DNA from: CAVOGJ01 sp963700865
GTDB lineage: Bacteria; Planctomycetota; Planctomycetia; Pirellulales; Pirellulaceae
Length of the DNA: 64,000 nucleotides
Assembly (NCBI GenBank): GCA_963700865.1
Contig: CAVOZC010000022.1
Location: 1-64,000, forward strand
Direction of reading: 5' to 3'
The notes under the pieces are model-generated. The model worked only from the letters and a program-made list of their open reading frames with translations, was not told where the DNA came from and did no database searches. The translations under genes and the position numbers were made by a program. Shown here one piece after another: positions 27,627 to 36,334 of the stretch. How positions within the stretch are numbered: the stretch's first letter is position 1; the number at the start of each line of letters is the position of its first letter.

Positions 27627-29617
27627 TCACAACAGCTCCTGATAGGCGGCCGACAACTCGCGATGGCGTTGCGATCGCAGCGTATCATGCGTCAGAGCGA
27701 ACAAATCAGCTAAGTGTTGATGGCTGTGGTACAGCTCATAGCGCATGGTCACACACGTTTCAAAGGCAAAAATGGCCTCGGCACGCCGCCCGCTGCGTTC
27801 GAGCGCCGTTCCCAGATGGAAGTGGGCAGCCGGAAAATAGTGAATCAGCCCCACGGCCAAGAGCGCGTGGTCCACGGCCTGAGCGTACTCGCCTAGTCGG
27901 AGCAACACCTGAGCTCAGCCCATCGTGTGCCACGGGATTATCCTGATTCTCCGCCAACGAACGACGAAAAGTCGTTTCCGCCTCACGCCAGGCGGAGGTT
28001 TGGAGCAGCAACTCACCCACACGATTGAGGATTCCCGCATCCAACTTAGCCGACTCTTGAATCCTGCGGGCCAAGCGAATGGCCTCTTCTTCTCCCTCAT
28101 GCTCGAACGTTAGCTTGGCCTGGATAAGTTGCAGGTAGGGAGACTCACGCAGCGGCTCGTCAATCTTGTCAAGGGTCTCCTGGCAACTTGACCAATCCGC
28201 CAGCCGCAGGTAGCACGACGCCAACTGCACGAGGAAACCCGGTTCGTCGGGGTACTCGTGGCAAAGTTCCTGCCAAAGCGGAATCGCCGCCGCGGCTCGC
28301 AAACTGCTGGTGACGGCGACCGCCAGGTTGATCTTTCTGTCCCGCGTGACTTTGCGAATCGTTTCCTCCGTATCTTCACTGGGCGGGTCGACGTAGCCCA
28401 AGGCGACAAACTGGCGGATGATTTCGGCCGCCTCCGCGGGGTCTTCACGCAGATCTTCCGCATGCATGCCTGCGGGCCCATCGACCGTCTCCCACGAGTC
28501 GATACGATCCGGGTGCACCGGGGATTCAAGCGTCTCCAGCCATGGCCGACCGTCCATATCGCGACCCACCGGAAGGCCCAGTAACGTCAGGATCGTCGGC
28601 GTGATATCTAGCAATCCGGCTCCGTACAGGGTTTCCCCCTGGCGAATGCCGGGCCCGTGGACGCAGGCCACACCAAAGTTCCGATGCCATGTCTCGGGAT
28701 GCTCCCAGGCATTCGCGGACGGACGACTGGCACCAGAATGGAATCCATGATCACTCACGAGCAGCACCGTCGTATCGGAACCGGCGTAAGCTAACAAGGA
28801 TTCAAGCATCATGTCGTGAAAGCGATAACAGCCCACCATCACATCCTGATAGATCCTTGCATCTCGCGCGGAGACGCCTGGCATGGGGGGCGAATGATAG
28901 GGCATGAAATGATGCCCAAAGCCGTCGATGGCCGAGTAGTAGACTGCGGTCAGATCCCAAGGTTCATGCGCGATCAAGTGACAAGCCGCGGCGTGCACCG
29001 TCGAGGCCTGAGCAATTTGATGAGCTGAGCTTAATCAGGCGATCATCGCGACCTTGATCGATCTCGGCCGCGCGAGGCACGAAGGGTAACAGGGCATCGA
29101 CGTCCAGATCCGCCGCCGTCACTCCAAGCGGCGCCAGCTGCTCGGCCAACGAAGCTGGATGAAATGTGCCCGCGGGGAAGGAACGGTGCTCGGTCGGGGA
29201 TCCGAATTGAGCCACGTAACGATCCGTCACCACGTTGCCCAGAATCGGTTCCGCCGGATGGCTGGCAAACCACGAAACGACTTGGGACCGCAAGCCGGAT
29301 TGAGACAAGATATTCCAGATGGCCTTGCACTTGCGACTGGTGCTCGAAACGGGACGGATGCTCGAGCGATCCGGCAGTGGTTCGACAAACCCACAGATGC
29401 CGTGCTTGTCCGCCCGCTTGCCGGTTGCGATCGAATTCCACAGCATGGGCGAAAGCACGGGATGAATGGTGGCCAGGTTTCCGCTCACCCCGTCGTTGAT
29501 CATCCGCGCCAGCGTAGGCATCCAGCCCTTGGCAATCAAAGGGCGGATCATCTGCCAGTCCGCCGCATCCCAGCCGATCAGCAGCACTTTTTTCGCAACG
29601 CGTCGGGACATGCCCAA
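27627..29617 (-). CDS. Alkaline-phosphatase-superfamily phosphohydrolase with TPR domain (two frameshifts)
   Basis: The N-terminal catalytic domain opens KKVLLIGWDAADWQMIRPLI, with the metal-ligand Asp and the nucleophile segment NLATIHPVLSPMLWNSIATG. Further metal ligands are in YYSAIDGFGHHFMPY, VLLVSDHGFHSG and a WHRN segment, and DITPTILTLLGLPVGRDMDG closes the type I phosphodiesterase fold. A TPR region follows (LWQELCHEYPDEPGFLVQL, AIRLARRIQESAKLDAGIL, AVDHALLAVGLIHYFPAAHF). One extra base near 29,020 and one near 27,912 break the frame. The intact protein of about 663 residues is a hydrolase of phosphate or sulfate esters or a phosphoglycan modifier. It has no signal peptide. Confidence 0.8.
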
Positions 29618-29664
29618 GCCTAACTCGTCAAACGGCCGTGGCCACCTGCGTGGCGTCGCCGAAC

Positions 29665-30291
29665 TTACGAACGGCGACGACGAATCAACGCGAGCGCGCC
29701 TCCGCCGGCCGCCAAAAGGGCAAGCGAGGTGGGCTCGGGAACCGCACCGGCGGTGATGGGCACGTTGGCATTCGACTCGTATGCGAAACTGTAAAGTGTC
29801 GCTGTCCCGTTGTTCACTTCAGTGACATCCACGCGGGCCCAACCATAGCGGACGTCGCCGCTGCCAATATCCCACTGCAGCCCCACGTAACCGCCCGTGC
29901 CAACGAAATTGTAAAAATAGGGTCCCGACACGCGCCCGGCAAAACGAGCCCCACCTGCCGCGGCGTCTCCATCGCCGATCACATCTCCCGCGGCAAAAGA
30001 GTTGACGTAGTAAGTGCCGGAAGTGAGTACCTTGCTATCTTGAGCCCCGATGTTGTACGGGTTGACGCGGACGCTGTCGTTAAAGGCGGCAATCGCGAAT
30101 TCGTTGTAACCTACGCCATCCAAGTTCAGATAAATGGGACCTTCGTTCTGCGTAATTGTCTGATCGGGCACGTCCGTAAATACAATTTCTCCCTGGCTGG
30201 TTGGCACAAAGGCAAAAGCGCCCAGCCCGGCCGCGGCGGAGTAGCTGGCCAGTCGTTCCGCCATGCTCTGTCTGCGCTCGGTTCTCTTCAT
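29665..30291 (-). CDS. PEP-CTERM surface protein
   Basis: From ATG 30,291 (MKRTERRQSMAERLASYSAAAG) the N-terminus resembles the basic leader plus Ala-rich hydrophobic stretch of planctomycete secreted proteins, ending at FVPTSQGEIVFTDVPD. The middle is beta-rich with GVGYNEFAIAAF and WDIGSGDVRYGWARVDV, a lectin-like pattern common to PEP-CTERM proteins. The C-terminus AVPEPTSLALLAAGGGALALIRRRRS is a complete sorting signal. The function of the mature domain is unknown. It lies 48 bases upstream of the phosphohydrolase start on the same strand. Confidence 0.8.
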   Translation of the reverse strand: MKRTERRQSMAERLASYSAAAGLGAFAFVPTSQGEIVFTDVPDQTITQNEGPIYLNLDGVGYNEFAIAAFNDSVRVNPYNIGAQDSKVLTSGTYYVNSFAAGDVIGDGDAAAGGARFAGRVSGPYFYNFVGTGGYVGLQWDIGSGDVRYGWARVDVTEVNNGTATLYSFAYESNANVPITAGAVPEPTSLALLAAGGGALALIRRRRS

Positions 30292-30926
30292 GATGTCTCC
30301 TCGACGTCTTGGGCCTCGACTCGCGCCGTTCGCCACGGGACCCTAGCTAAGATGTAAGCTCCGCTGATTATAGACGCACACGAAACGCTCTTCCAGCAAA
30401 ATCACGACAAAACCGAACACATCGCTTGTGAGGGCAAAAGCACGCGTAAGCGTTTCTCCAAATCGAATTCCGTCACTGGGAACGGCCTGAGCGTTGGCCA
30501 CCAAACGTAGTCGTCACCGCTGGTCGAGCGGTTTACCGCGGCCGGGTAATCCGGGGGCCGAAGCGACCCGGGCGTCGACTCGCAACTCCCGAAGTGAGCG
30601 CCAGACAAGATTGAATTTGCGTCACTTACGCCGTCACTTACTCCGTCACTTACGCCGTCATTTACACCATGGGTTCATGACACCCGAATGCTCTCGTGGT
30701 CTCCGTGCAGATACCCCTCCTTCGCAAGGAGGACCGCGCAATAAAGAATTGGGTCGACGCTGAACTCAACTTCCCCCGTTTCCTTCATACGCTTCGTGGT
30801 TACTTACCGGACAGCCAGCGAGCCTAAACCATCTTTCTTGTGTTGTTTCTCTGTCTTCGTGCCTCCGTGAGAACACAAAAAGACACCGCTGGCCTTGGCG
30901 TGCAGCTCAAAGGGGACACGCACCGG
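30292..30926. other. Gene-free stretch between PEP-CTERM and kinase genes
   Basis: No conserved frame is seen in these 635 bases. A 12-bp tandem repeat lies at 30,620-30,667 and T-rich sequence with many stops near 30,780-30,880. The promoter of the 29,665 gene should lie at its left edge. Confidence 0.5.
30620..30667. repeat. 12-bp tandem repeat, four units
   Basis: The units CGTCACTTACGC, CGTCACTTACTC, CGTCACTTACGC and CGTCATTTACAC are uninterrupted. There are no spacers of the CRISPR type and no nearby cas genes. Confidence 0.85.
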
Positions 30927-32690
30927 TCAAGACGGCGAGTCCGAGATGGAGGCGACAATCCGTGCGAAATCCGGATCGCCGAAGAAAGGCCAGAATTCAG
31001 GCACGCCCAACGCGCTGGGCTCGTCGAATCCTGCCGCGCACGCCTGCTCTAGCGACCGCAGGGCCCGTTGTCGATAATCGCTCTCCAGCGATTGCTGCTC
31101 GGCTGGAGATAACCTAGGATCGAGTTGGCTGATCGTGATGGCCAGGCTCAGCACTCGTGCGTATGCCATGAAACTCAGCCTCATCGACGTCGGCCAGCCA
31201 TTGCGGTAGCGAGCGGAGGGCGGCAACTTTGGCCAAGTCATGAGCCAGCAGCAGTGACGCCTCCGCCGCGGCGGCATCTCCCATTTCGGCACGGACGCGA
31301 CTTGCCTCGATCATGCAGCGTGCCAGCCGAACGTCATCATTCAACGGATCGCGGTGCGTTTGACAGAGATCACGCGCCAAATTCTCGGCCGCCGCGAAGT
31401 ATCCCAGCGCGCGGGATGTGGTATCAATCTGGGCGGACAGGCGCCCAGCCGTAGGTAGGCTTCGACCAGATCACTCTTGGCCGCGGGCCCGCCTTGCCGC
31501 TTTGCCAGTAATGCTTGGTGAAAGTCGACCGCCGTGCTCAGGAGCTGTTGGCGGAGACTCCACAAATCGTGTTGCTGCATTCGCTGGTCTTCCGCGACAT
31601 GCGTGCAAAAACGATCCACGGCGCCTATCGCCAAACGCAGGTTTGCCTGCGAATCGGCTAGGTTTCTGTGTGCTTCCTTACGCAACCGCTCGGATTGTCG
31701 CCACATAAACGTCATGCTGACCAGTCCCAACGTCACGGAAGCCAGCAACAATGTGGCCAGTACCGCGATTCCGGGTTTTCTACGACACCAACGCCATATG
31801 TGCTCGGCCGCGCTTGCGGGCCTGGCGGTGATCGGCAGGCCGGTACGAAAACGGCGCAGGTCGTTGGCCAGGGCGGCTGCGTGCGGGTAGCGAAGGCGAG
31901 GGTCCTTTTCCAGGCATTTGAGACATATCGTTTCCAAATCCCGCGGAATATCCGCCCGCAATTGACGCGGTGGAATCACGGGCTGATCGCGGATCTTCGC
32001 GAGTGTTTCCAGCAGACTGCCGCCGAAGAACGGCACGCGACCCGTGAGCGTCTCATAGAGAATCACCCCCAACGCGTAAATATCCGTGGGCGGTCCCACG
32101 GCCTGGTCACTGCCGCTCAGTTGTTCGGGCGCCATGTAGGGAGGCGTACCATAACACTCGGCGAGCGACCGAGTCGATCGTTCGTGGCGAGCTGACAATT
32201 CGTTCAGATCGGACAATTCGACTGCTAATCCCAAGTCCGTAATCTTGAGGACGCCTTGTTCGGACAAGAGCACATTGGCCGGCTTCAAGTCTCGATGGAC
32301 GAACTGCTGCTGGTGCGCATGATGGATGGCAAGCGCCAACGTTTCCATCGTTTCCGACGCCCAGCTGGGGGATTGGGCCACGCCGGCAATTTTTTCGGCC
32401 AACGTACCTCCCTCGACCAATTCCAGCACAAGGTAGGGATGACCATCGGCGACGCCATAATCGTAGATCTGAACAAAATTCGGATGTCTCAGCCGGGCAA
32501 TCGCCGCGGCTTCCGCGGCAAATCGTTTTCGCCAGGCATCGCGATAAGCATGTTCGGCCAAAATGGCCTTGATCGCCACGTCCCGGCGCAAGGCGTGCTG
32601 GTGCGCCTTGAAGACGATCCCCATTCCACCTCGGCCCAGCTCCGCGATGAACGTATACCCTTCGATGTGAATGCTGGCGTCGGTTCGTAG
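30927..32690 (-). CDS. Hanks-type Ser/Thr kinase with TM and helical tail (5' end missing, frameshifted)
   Basis: The kinase domain has the P-loop ELGRGGMGIVF, the VAIK Lys in DVAIKAILAEH, catalytic loop HRDLKPANVLL, DLG in place of DFG (KITDLGLA), and APEQLSGSD. A membrane helix (GIAVLATLLLASVTLGLVSMTF) and a long helical/TPR-like C-terminus follow (SLRQQLLSTAVDFHQALLAKR, ARDLCQTHRDPLNDDVRL, RALRSLEQACAAGF), a common planctomycete design. Extra bases near 31,447 and 31,172 break the frame. Upstream of IHIEGYTFIAELG there is no start codon before an in-frame stop at 32,691-32,693, so the N-terminus is lost at the second joint. Confidence 0.85.
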
Positions 32691-32693
32691 CTA
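32664..32693. other. Second suspected junction or deletion joint
   Basis: Two divergent genes abut with no intergenic DNA, and both lack 5' ends. The leftward kinase loses its start, and the rightward PPC protein loses its signal peptide and N-terminal domains, beginning in mid-domain at about SYYVGWIIDSGNSVGEY. Confidence 0.65.
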
Positions 32694-34455
32694 CTACGTT
32701 GGTTGGATCATTGACTCGGGCAATTCCGTTGGCGAGTACCTGGAGGGAAACAACACAGGCTATGTGAAGTCGGCGTTGCTAACCGTCGGCAGCGACGACC
32801 ACGGCAACAACGCGGGTACCGCTTCGCGGATCCTGGCCAGCAGTGTGACGCCCGGAAATCTCGAAACGGCTGGAGACAAGGACTGGTTTCTATTTGAGGC
32901 TTCGCAAGGGGCCCAGGTCACGCTCACCACGACGCTGGGCAGCCTGGCCGATACCGTGCTGAGACTTTACGGCACCGATGGCGTGACTCAATTGGCGGTG
33001 AATGACGACTACCCGGGCTATGGATTGGCGTCGCGCATCGACTATACGATGCCTGCCATGGGCACCTATTATGTCTCTGTCGAAGACTTCTTAAACAACG
33101 ATCCCGGTACTTATTCCCTGGCGTTATCTCATGTGGACGACCATGGCAATGACACGTCCTTCGGTACCCTCATTGGAGCGCACAGCGTGACGGCCGGCAA
33201 CCTGGAAGTGGGCGGCGATGTCGACAGCTTCTATTTCTACGCTCTCGGCGGCACTCAAGTCTCGATCGCCACCACGCTCGGCACGCTGGGTGACAGTGTG
33301 ATGCGGCTCTACGATGCCGTGGGCACGCAAATCGCCTTCGACGACGATGGCGGTCCTGGCCTGGCCTCGCAAATTGTTTACACGATTCCTAGCGACAGCT
33401 ATTACTTTGCGACCGTGGAGGACTACGGCACACCCGATCCCGGCTCGTACAGCCTTTCGCTCGAGCATGTGGATGATCATGCCGACCAGTGGTTTCTGGC
33501 GTCGCCGCTGGCGGTGAATATCGACCAGGCGGGGGCCATCGAAGTCAACGCGGACCATGACTATTTTCAATTTGACGCGGTGGGAGGCACCTCCTACCGG
33601 ATTGAGACGCAGCTCTTGTCGCTTGGTGACTCGGTCCTGTGGCTGTACGACACAGATGGTACGACGCCCTTGGTCTATAATGATGACGGTGGTCCTGGAC
33701 TCGCTTCGCGAATCGATTGGACGGCGCCTGCCGACGGGACTTATTTCGTGGAAGTCGCTGGCTACAGCGTCTCCACGGGAACGTACACGCTCGATGTGCG
33801 GAACGCGACCGTCAGCGGCGACTTCAACGGAGACGGTGCCTTTGACTGCGAAGACATTGATGCCCTGGTCGTGGCGATCGCGTCGGGCGGCAACGATCTG
33901 GCATACGATATGAGCGGCGATGGACTGGTCAATGTCGTCGACCGGGACGCCTGGCTGGTTGCGGCCGGCGCGGCCAACCTCCCCTCGGGTGCGCCCTATC
34001 TCCTGGGCGACGCGACATTGGATGGGATTGTCGACGTTTCCGACCTGAACGCCTGGAACGCCCACAAGTACACCAGCAATCCTTCCTGGTGCGCCGGTGA
34101 TTTCACCGCCAATGGGGTCGTTGATGTCTCTGACTTCAACGTGTGGAACAATCACAAGTTCACCTCGTCGACACCCCTCGTGCGTCCCATTTCCGTGACA
34201 TCGAAGGAGATGCCCAGCCACGAGGCACGCGATCACGTCCTGGAAGGCTGGCTCACCGCGCCGCCGACCGCCGCGGCGGAAGCGCCCCTGCAAGTCGTCA
34301 CCCACGGTGCGCAGGCAGCCAGGCCGTCCGATTTGCCACGCCGCGGAAGGGACACCGACCTAGCCCACCAGGCGTCCGCAGCCTCGGTGGACATGCTGCT
34401 GAGAGACTGGAGCGCTCACGGCGACCGTGGGCTCCAAGGCACACCCGGCGGCTGA
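32671..34455 (+). CDS. Secreted PPC-repeat protein with dockerin-like cassette (N-terminus missing)
   Basis: The first residues YYVGWIIDSGNSVGEYLEGNNTGY look like the end of a CARDB-like domain, so the true start is missing and the ATG at 32,671 is fortuitous. Three bacterial pre-peptidase C-terminal (PPC) domains follow (about 45-150, 150-270 and 270-370), each with a DxD/DWFLF...LRLYG...D(D)G-x-GLASRI-x-Y pattern. Then a dockerin-like cassette (SGDFNGDGAFDCEDIDALVV, VDVSDLNAWNAHKYTSN, VDVSDFNVWNNHKFTS) matches those at 25,217 and 26,476. The C-terminus is an Ala/His/Arg-rich tail without a PEP motif, so sorting must differ. It is probably part of a large surface adhesin or subtilisin-like protein. 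Confidence 0.78.
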   Translation: MLASVRSYYVGWIIDSGNSVGEYLEGNNTGYVKSALLTVGSDDHGNNAGTASRILASSVTPGNLETAGDKDWFLFEASQGAQVTLTTTLGSLADTVLRLYGTDGVTQLAVNDDYPGYGLASRIDYTMPAMGTYYVSVEDFLNNDPGTYSLALSHVDDHGNDTSFGTLIGAHSVTAGNLEVGGDVDSFYFYALGGTQVSIATTLGTLGDSVMRLYDAVGTQIAFDDDGGPGLASQIVYTIPSDSYYFATVEDYGTPDPGSYSLSLEHVDDHADQWFLASPLAVNIDQAGAIEVNADHDYFQFDAVGGTSYRIETQLLSLGDSVLWLYDTDGTTPLVYNDDGGPGLASRIDWTAPADGTYFVEVAGYSVSTGTYTLDVRNATVSGDFNGDGAFDCEDIDALVVAIASGGNDLAYDMSGDGLVNVVDRDAWLVAAGAANLPSGAPYLLGDATLDGIVDVSDLNAWNAHKYTSNPSWCAGDFTANGVVDVSDFNVWNNHKFTSSTPLVRPISVTSKEMPSHEARDHVLEGWLTAPPTAAAEAPLQVVTHGAQAARPSDLPRRGRDTDLAHQASAASVDMLLRDWSAHGDRGLQGTPGG

Positions 34456-34549
34456 CACCGGCCGGTCCGCCGAGCTGGCCCCAGCTTTAGGGAGATCCTG
34501 GGCACATGCGGCGAGCGGATCACCTGTGAATCCTTAAAAAAAATTTAAA

Positions 34550-35470
34550 TCATCGTTGTTGCGTCATCAGCGGATCGATGCGACCGGCAATGCGACTCGA
34601 CTCGCGGGAAGTCTCCGCGATAAATCGCCGAATATTCACGTCGCCAGGCATCTGCCGTGCGGCGAGTTCCGCGAAATGGCGGGCAGCGTCTGCATGGCCG
34701 GCTTCCCATTGAGACCGCGCCAGCAGGAATTGAATCTCCGGATTCTGTTCTTCGATTCGTAAGGCCTGTTCGAAATGAGGAATCGCCTCGTCATGGCGGC
34801 CGAGCGCCTGATAGGCGATGGCTTTGAGATAATCCATACGTGGTGGCTGAGCTTCGGCGGGCACGTTATCGGCCAGACGATTCAGCGTCGCGAGGGCTCG
34901 CCGAGGACGATTTTGCACGCGATAGATATCGGCCAGTTCGAGCAGCACGTGTGATTCATCGGCACCTCCACTCACGGCTCGATGATAGTTGCTGATGGCT
35001 TGCTCCAGATTCCCTTGCCGCTTGACGATATCGCCACGCAATCTCCACGCCTCGCCCAAACTCGAGTCGACCTGAATGGCGTGATCCGCAGCCTGCAGAG
35101 CGGCGGCAACATTGCCCGTGGCCAGCAACATGTCTCCCAGTTCGACCACCCACGCCGGTTTGTCCCCTGACGCACGAATCGCCTCGGTCTGGGCCTCAAT
35201 CGCCTCCTGCCGCTTCCCCTGTTTCCAATAGACCGTGGCTAAATCGTGGCGAATCTGACAATCGTGCGGGCAACGATCGAGCGCATGCTCGAAGCGAACC
35301 TGGGCCTCGTTCAGGCGGCCCTTGACGAGCGAATCCGTTCCCAGCCGCCCTTGTTCTCGCGCGGCGATCACGCGATCATCCGAAGGACAACGCCAGGGAA
35401 GCGCACGGCAGCCCGCCAGCTGCAGCAGCCACCAACCAAGCAGAGAGAGAAGAATCGACCGTCGCGCCAT
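34550..35470 (-). CDS. TPR lipoprotein
   Basis: From ATG 35,470 (MARRSILLSLLGWWLLQLAGCRAL) a lipobox LAGC follows the signal peptide, giving a membrane-anchored protein of about 306 residues. At least seven TPR units are visible, with repeating W-x-LG-x-x-Y/A-x8-A-x-x-x-F/Y-x-x-A-x-x-x-x-P patterns such as ARFEHALDRCP-like, EAIEAQTEAIRASGDKPAW and EAIPHFEQALRIEEQNPEI. It should be a protein-interaction scaffold. It is convergent with the PPC-repeat gene, and poly-A (34,537-34,545 on the plus strand) lies just past its stop. Confidence 0.8.
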   Translation of the reverse strand: MARRSILLSLLGWWLLQLAGCRALPWRCPSDDRVIAAREQGRLGTDSLVKGRLNEAQVRFEHALDRCPHDCQIRHDLATVYWKQGKRQEAIEAQTEAIRASGDKPAWVVELGDMLLATGNVAAALQAADHAIQVDSSLGEAWRLRGDIVKRQGNLEQAISNYHRAVSGGADESHVLLELADIYRVQNRPRRALATLNRLADNVPAEAQPPRMDYLKAIAYQALGRHDEAIPHFEQALRIEEQNPEIQFLLARSQWEAGHADAARHFAELAARQMPGDVNIRRFIAETSRESSRIAGRIDPLMTQQR

Positions 35471-35802
35471 GGAAAACCGAAAACTCCTGTGCGGCAGAAA
35501 AAACGCGACGCAGGGTAGCGAAATTTGCCTGTCAATGGTAGCCGTACCGCCGCCAGCCTGTTCCAACGACGCGCTCATCGAGCCGACAGGCGGGCCCATC
35601 ATCCAGCACGGCACGTGCGGACCTGCGGACGGTCCAGGCCCGATCCGGATAGCGGCAACCGCCGCGTCCGGCCACCCGCGTTTCCCTGGCCCGACGGTGC
35701 TCAGCTGTTACCCCTTCGACCTGCCGCTCACCCTGGTTAGGATGAAGCAGTGTCGCACTTCGCAACTCGCCCGTCAGCCCCGCAAAACCTGGAGCTCATG
35801 CC
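35471..35802. other. Divergent intergenic region
   Basis: No conserved frame or clear promoter is visible in 332 GC-rich bases between the TPR lipoprotein and the 35,803 gene. Confidence 0.4.
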
Positions 35803-36231
35803 GTGACCGCCGTTTACGACCGAGCGGGACTCCATTTTCAATATCCCGAAAATTGGGTCCTCGCTGACGATTCGCTCGACGAGTTGCCGCGCACGATTTC
35901 CCTGCAAGCGCCGTCCGGCGCCTTCTGGTCGGTGGATATTCATCCCTTCAGTATGGACGCCGACGCGTTACTAAAAACAACACTCGAGGTGATGCAGCAG
36001 GAGTACCCGGAAGCCGAGTGTCACGCGGTCGAGGAATCGATCGCCGATGAAACGGCCACCGGTTATGACCTCTATTTTTATTGCCTTGATTTCGTCGTGA
36101 CTGCCCGGCTGCGGTGTTTTCGCCACGGGCATGCGACGTACCTTTTGACCTACCAGGCGGAGGACCGCGAATTCGACCGACTCGATCCGGTCTTTCGGGC
36201 CATTACCTTCAGCCTCTTTTCCGATCGTTAG
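35803..36231 (+). CDS. Hypothetical protein with PsbP/DUF1795-like pattern
   Basis: The start is GTG 35,803, with GGAG about 8 bases upstream. The 142-residue cytoplasmic protein opens AGLHFQYPENWVLADD, the 'PxxW' start typical of the DUF1795/PsbP-like fold, and continues with alternating beta strands (TISLQAPSGAFWSVDIHPF, ATGYDLYFYCLDFVVTARLR) and ends FDRLDPVFRAITFSLF. No catalytic residues are evident. Family assignment rests on pattern only. Confidence 0.6.
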   Translation: MTAVYDRAGLHFQYPENWVLADDSLDELPRTISLQAPSGAFWSVDIHPFSMDADALLKTTLEVMQQEYPEAECHAVEESIADETATGYDLYFYCLDFVVTARLRCFRHGHATYLLTYQAEDREFDRLDPVFRAITFSLFSDR

Positions 36232-36334
36232 CCGCCCACCGAGGCCCGCGTCCGCGAGCCCCCTTTGCTGCACGCCGAAAGCTTCTCACCGTTAACTTAC
36301 CGGTCATCGATGACACGCAGCCACCACCGAACGC

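Noticed and set aside
30620..30667. Possible CRISPR array
   Set aside because: The units are 12 bp, contiguous and without spacers, and there are no cas genes in the window.
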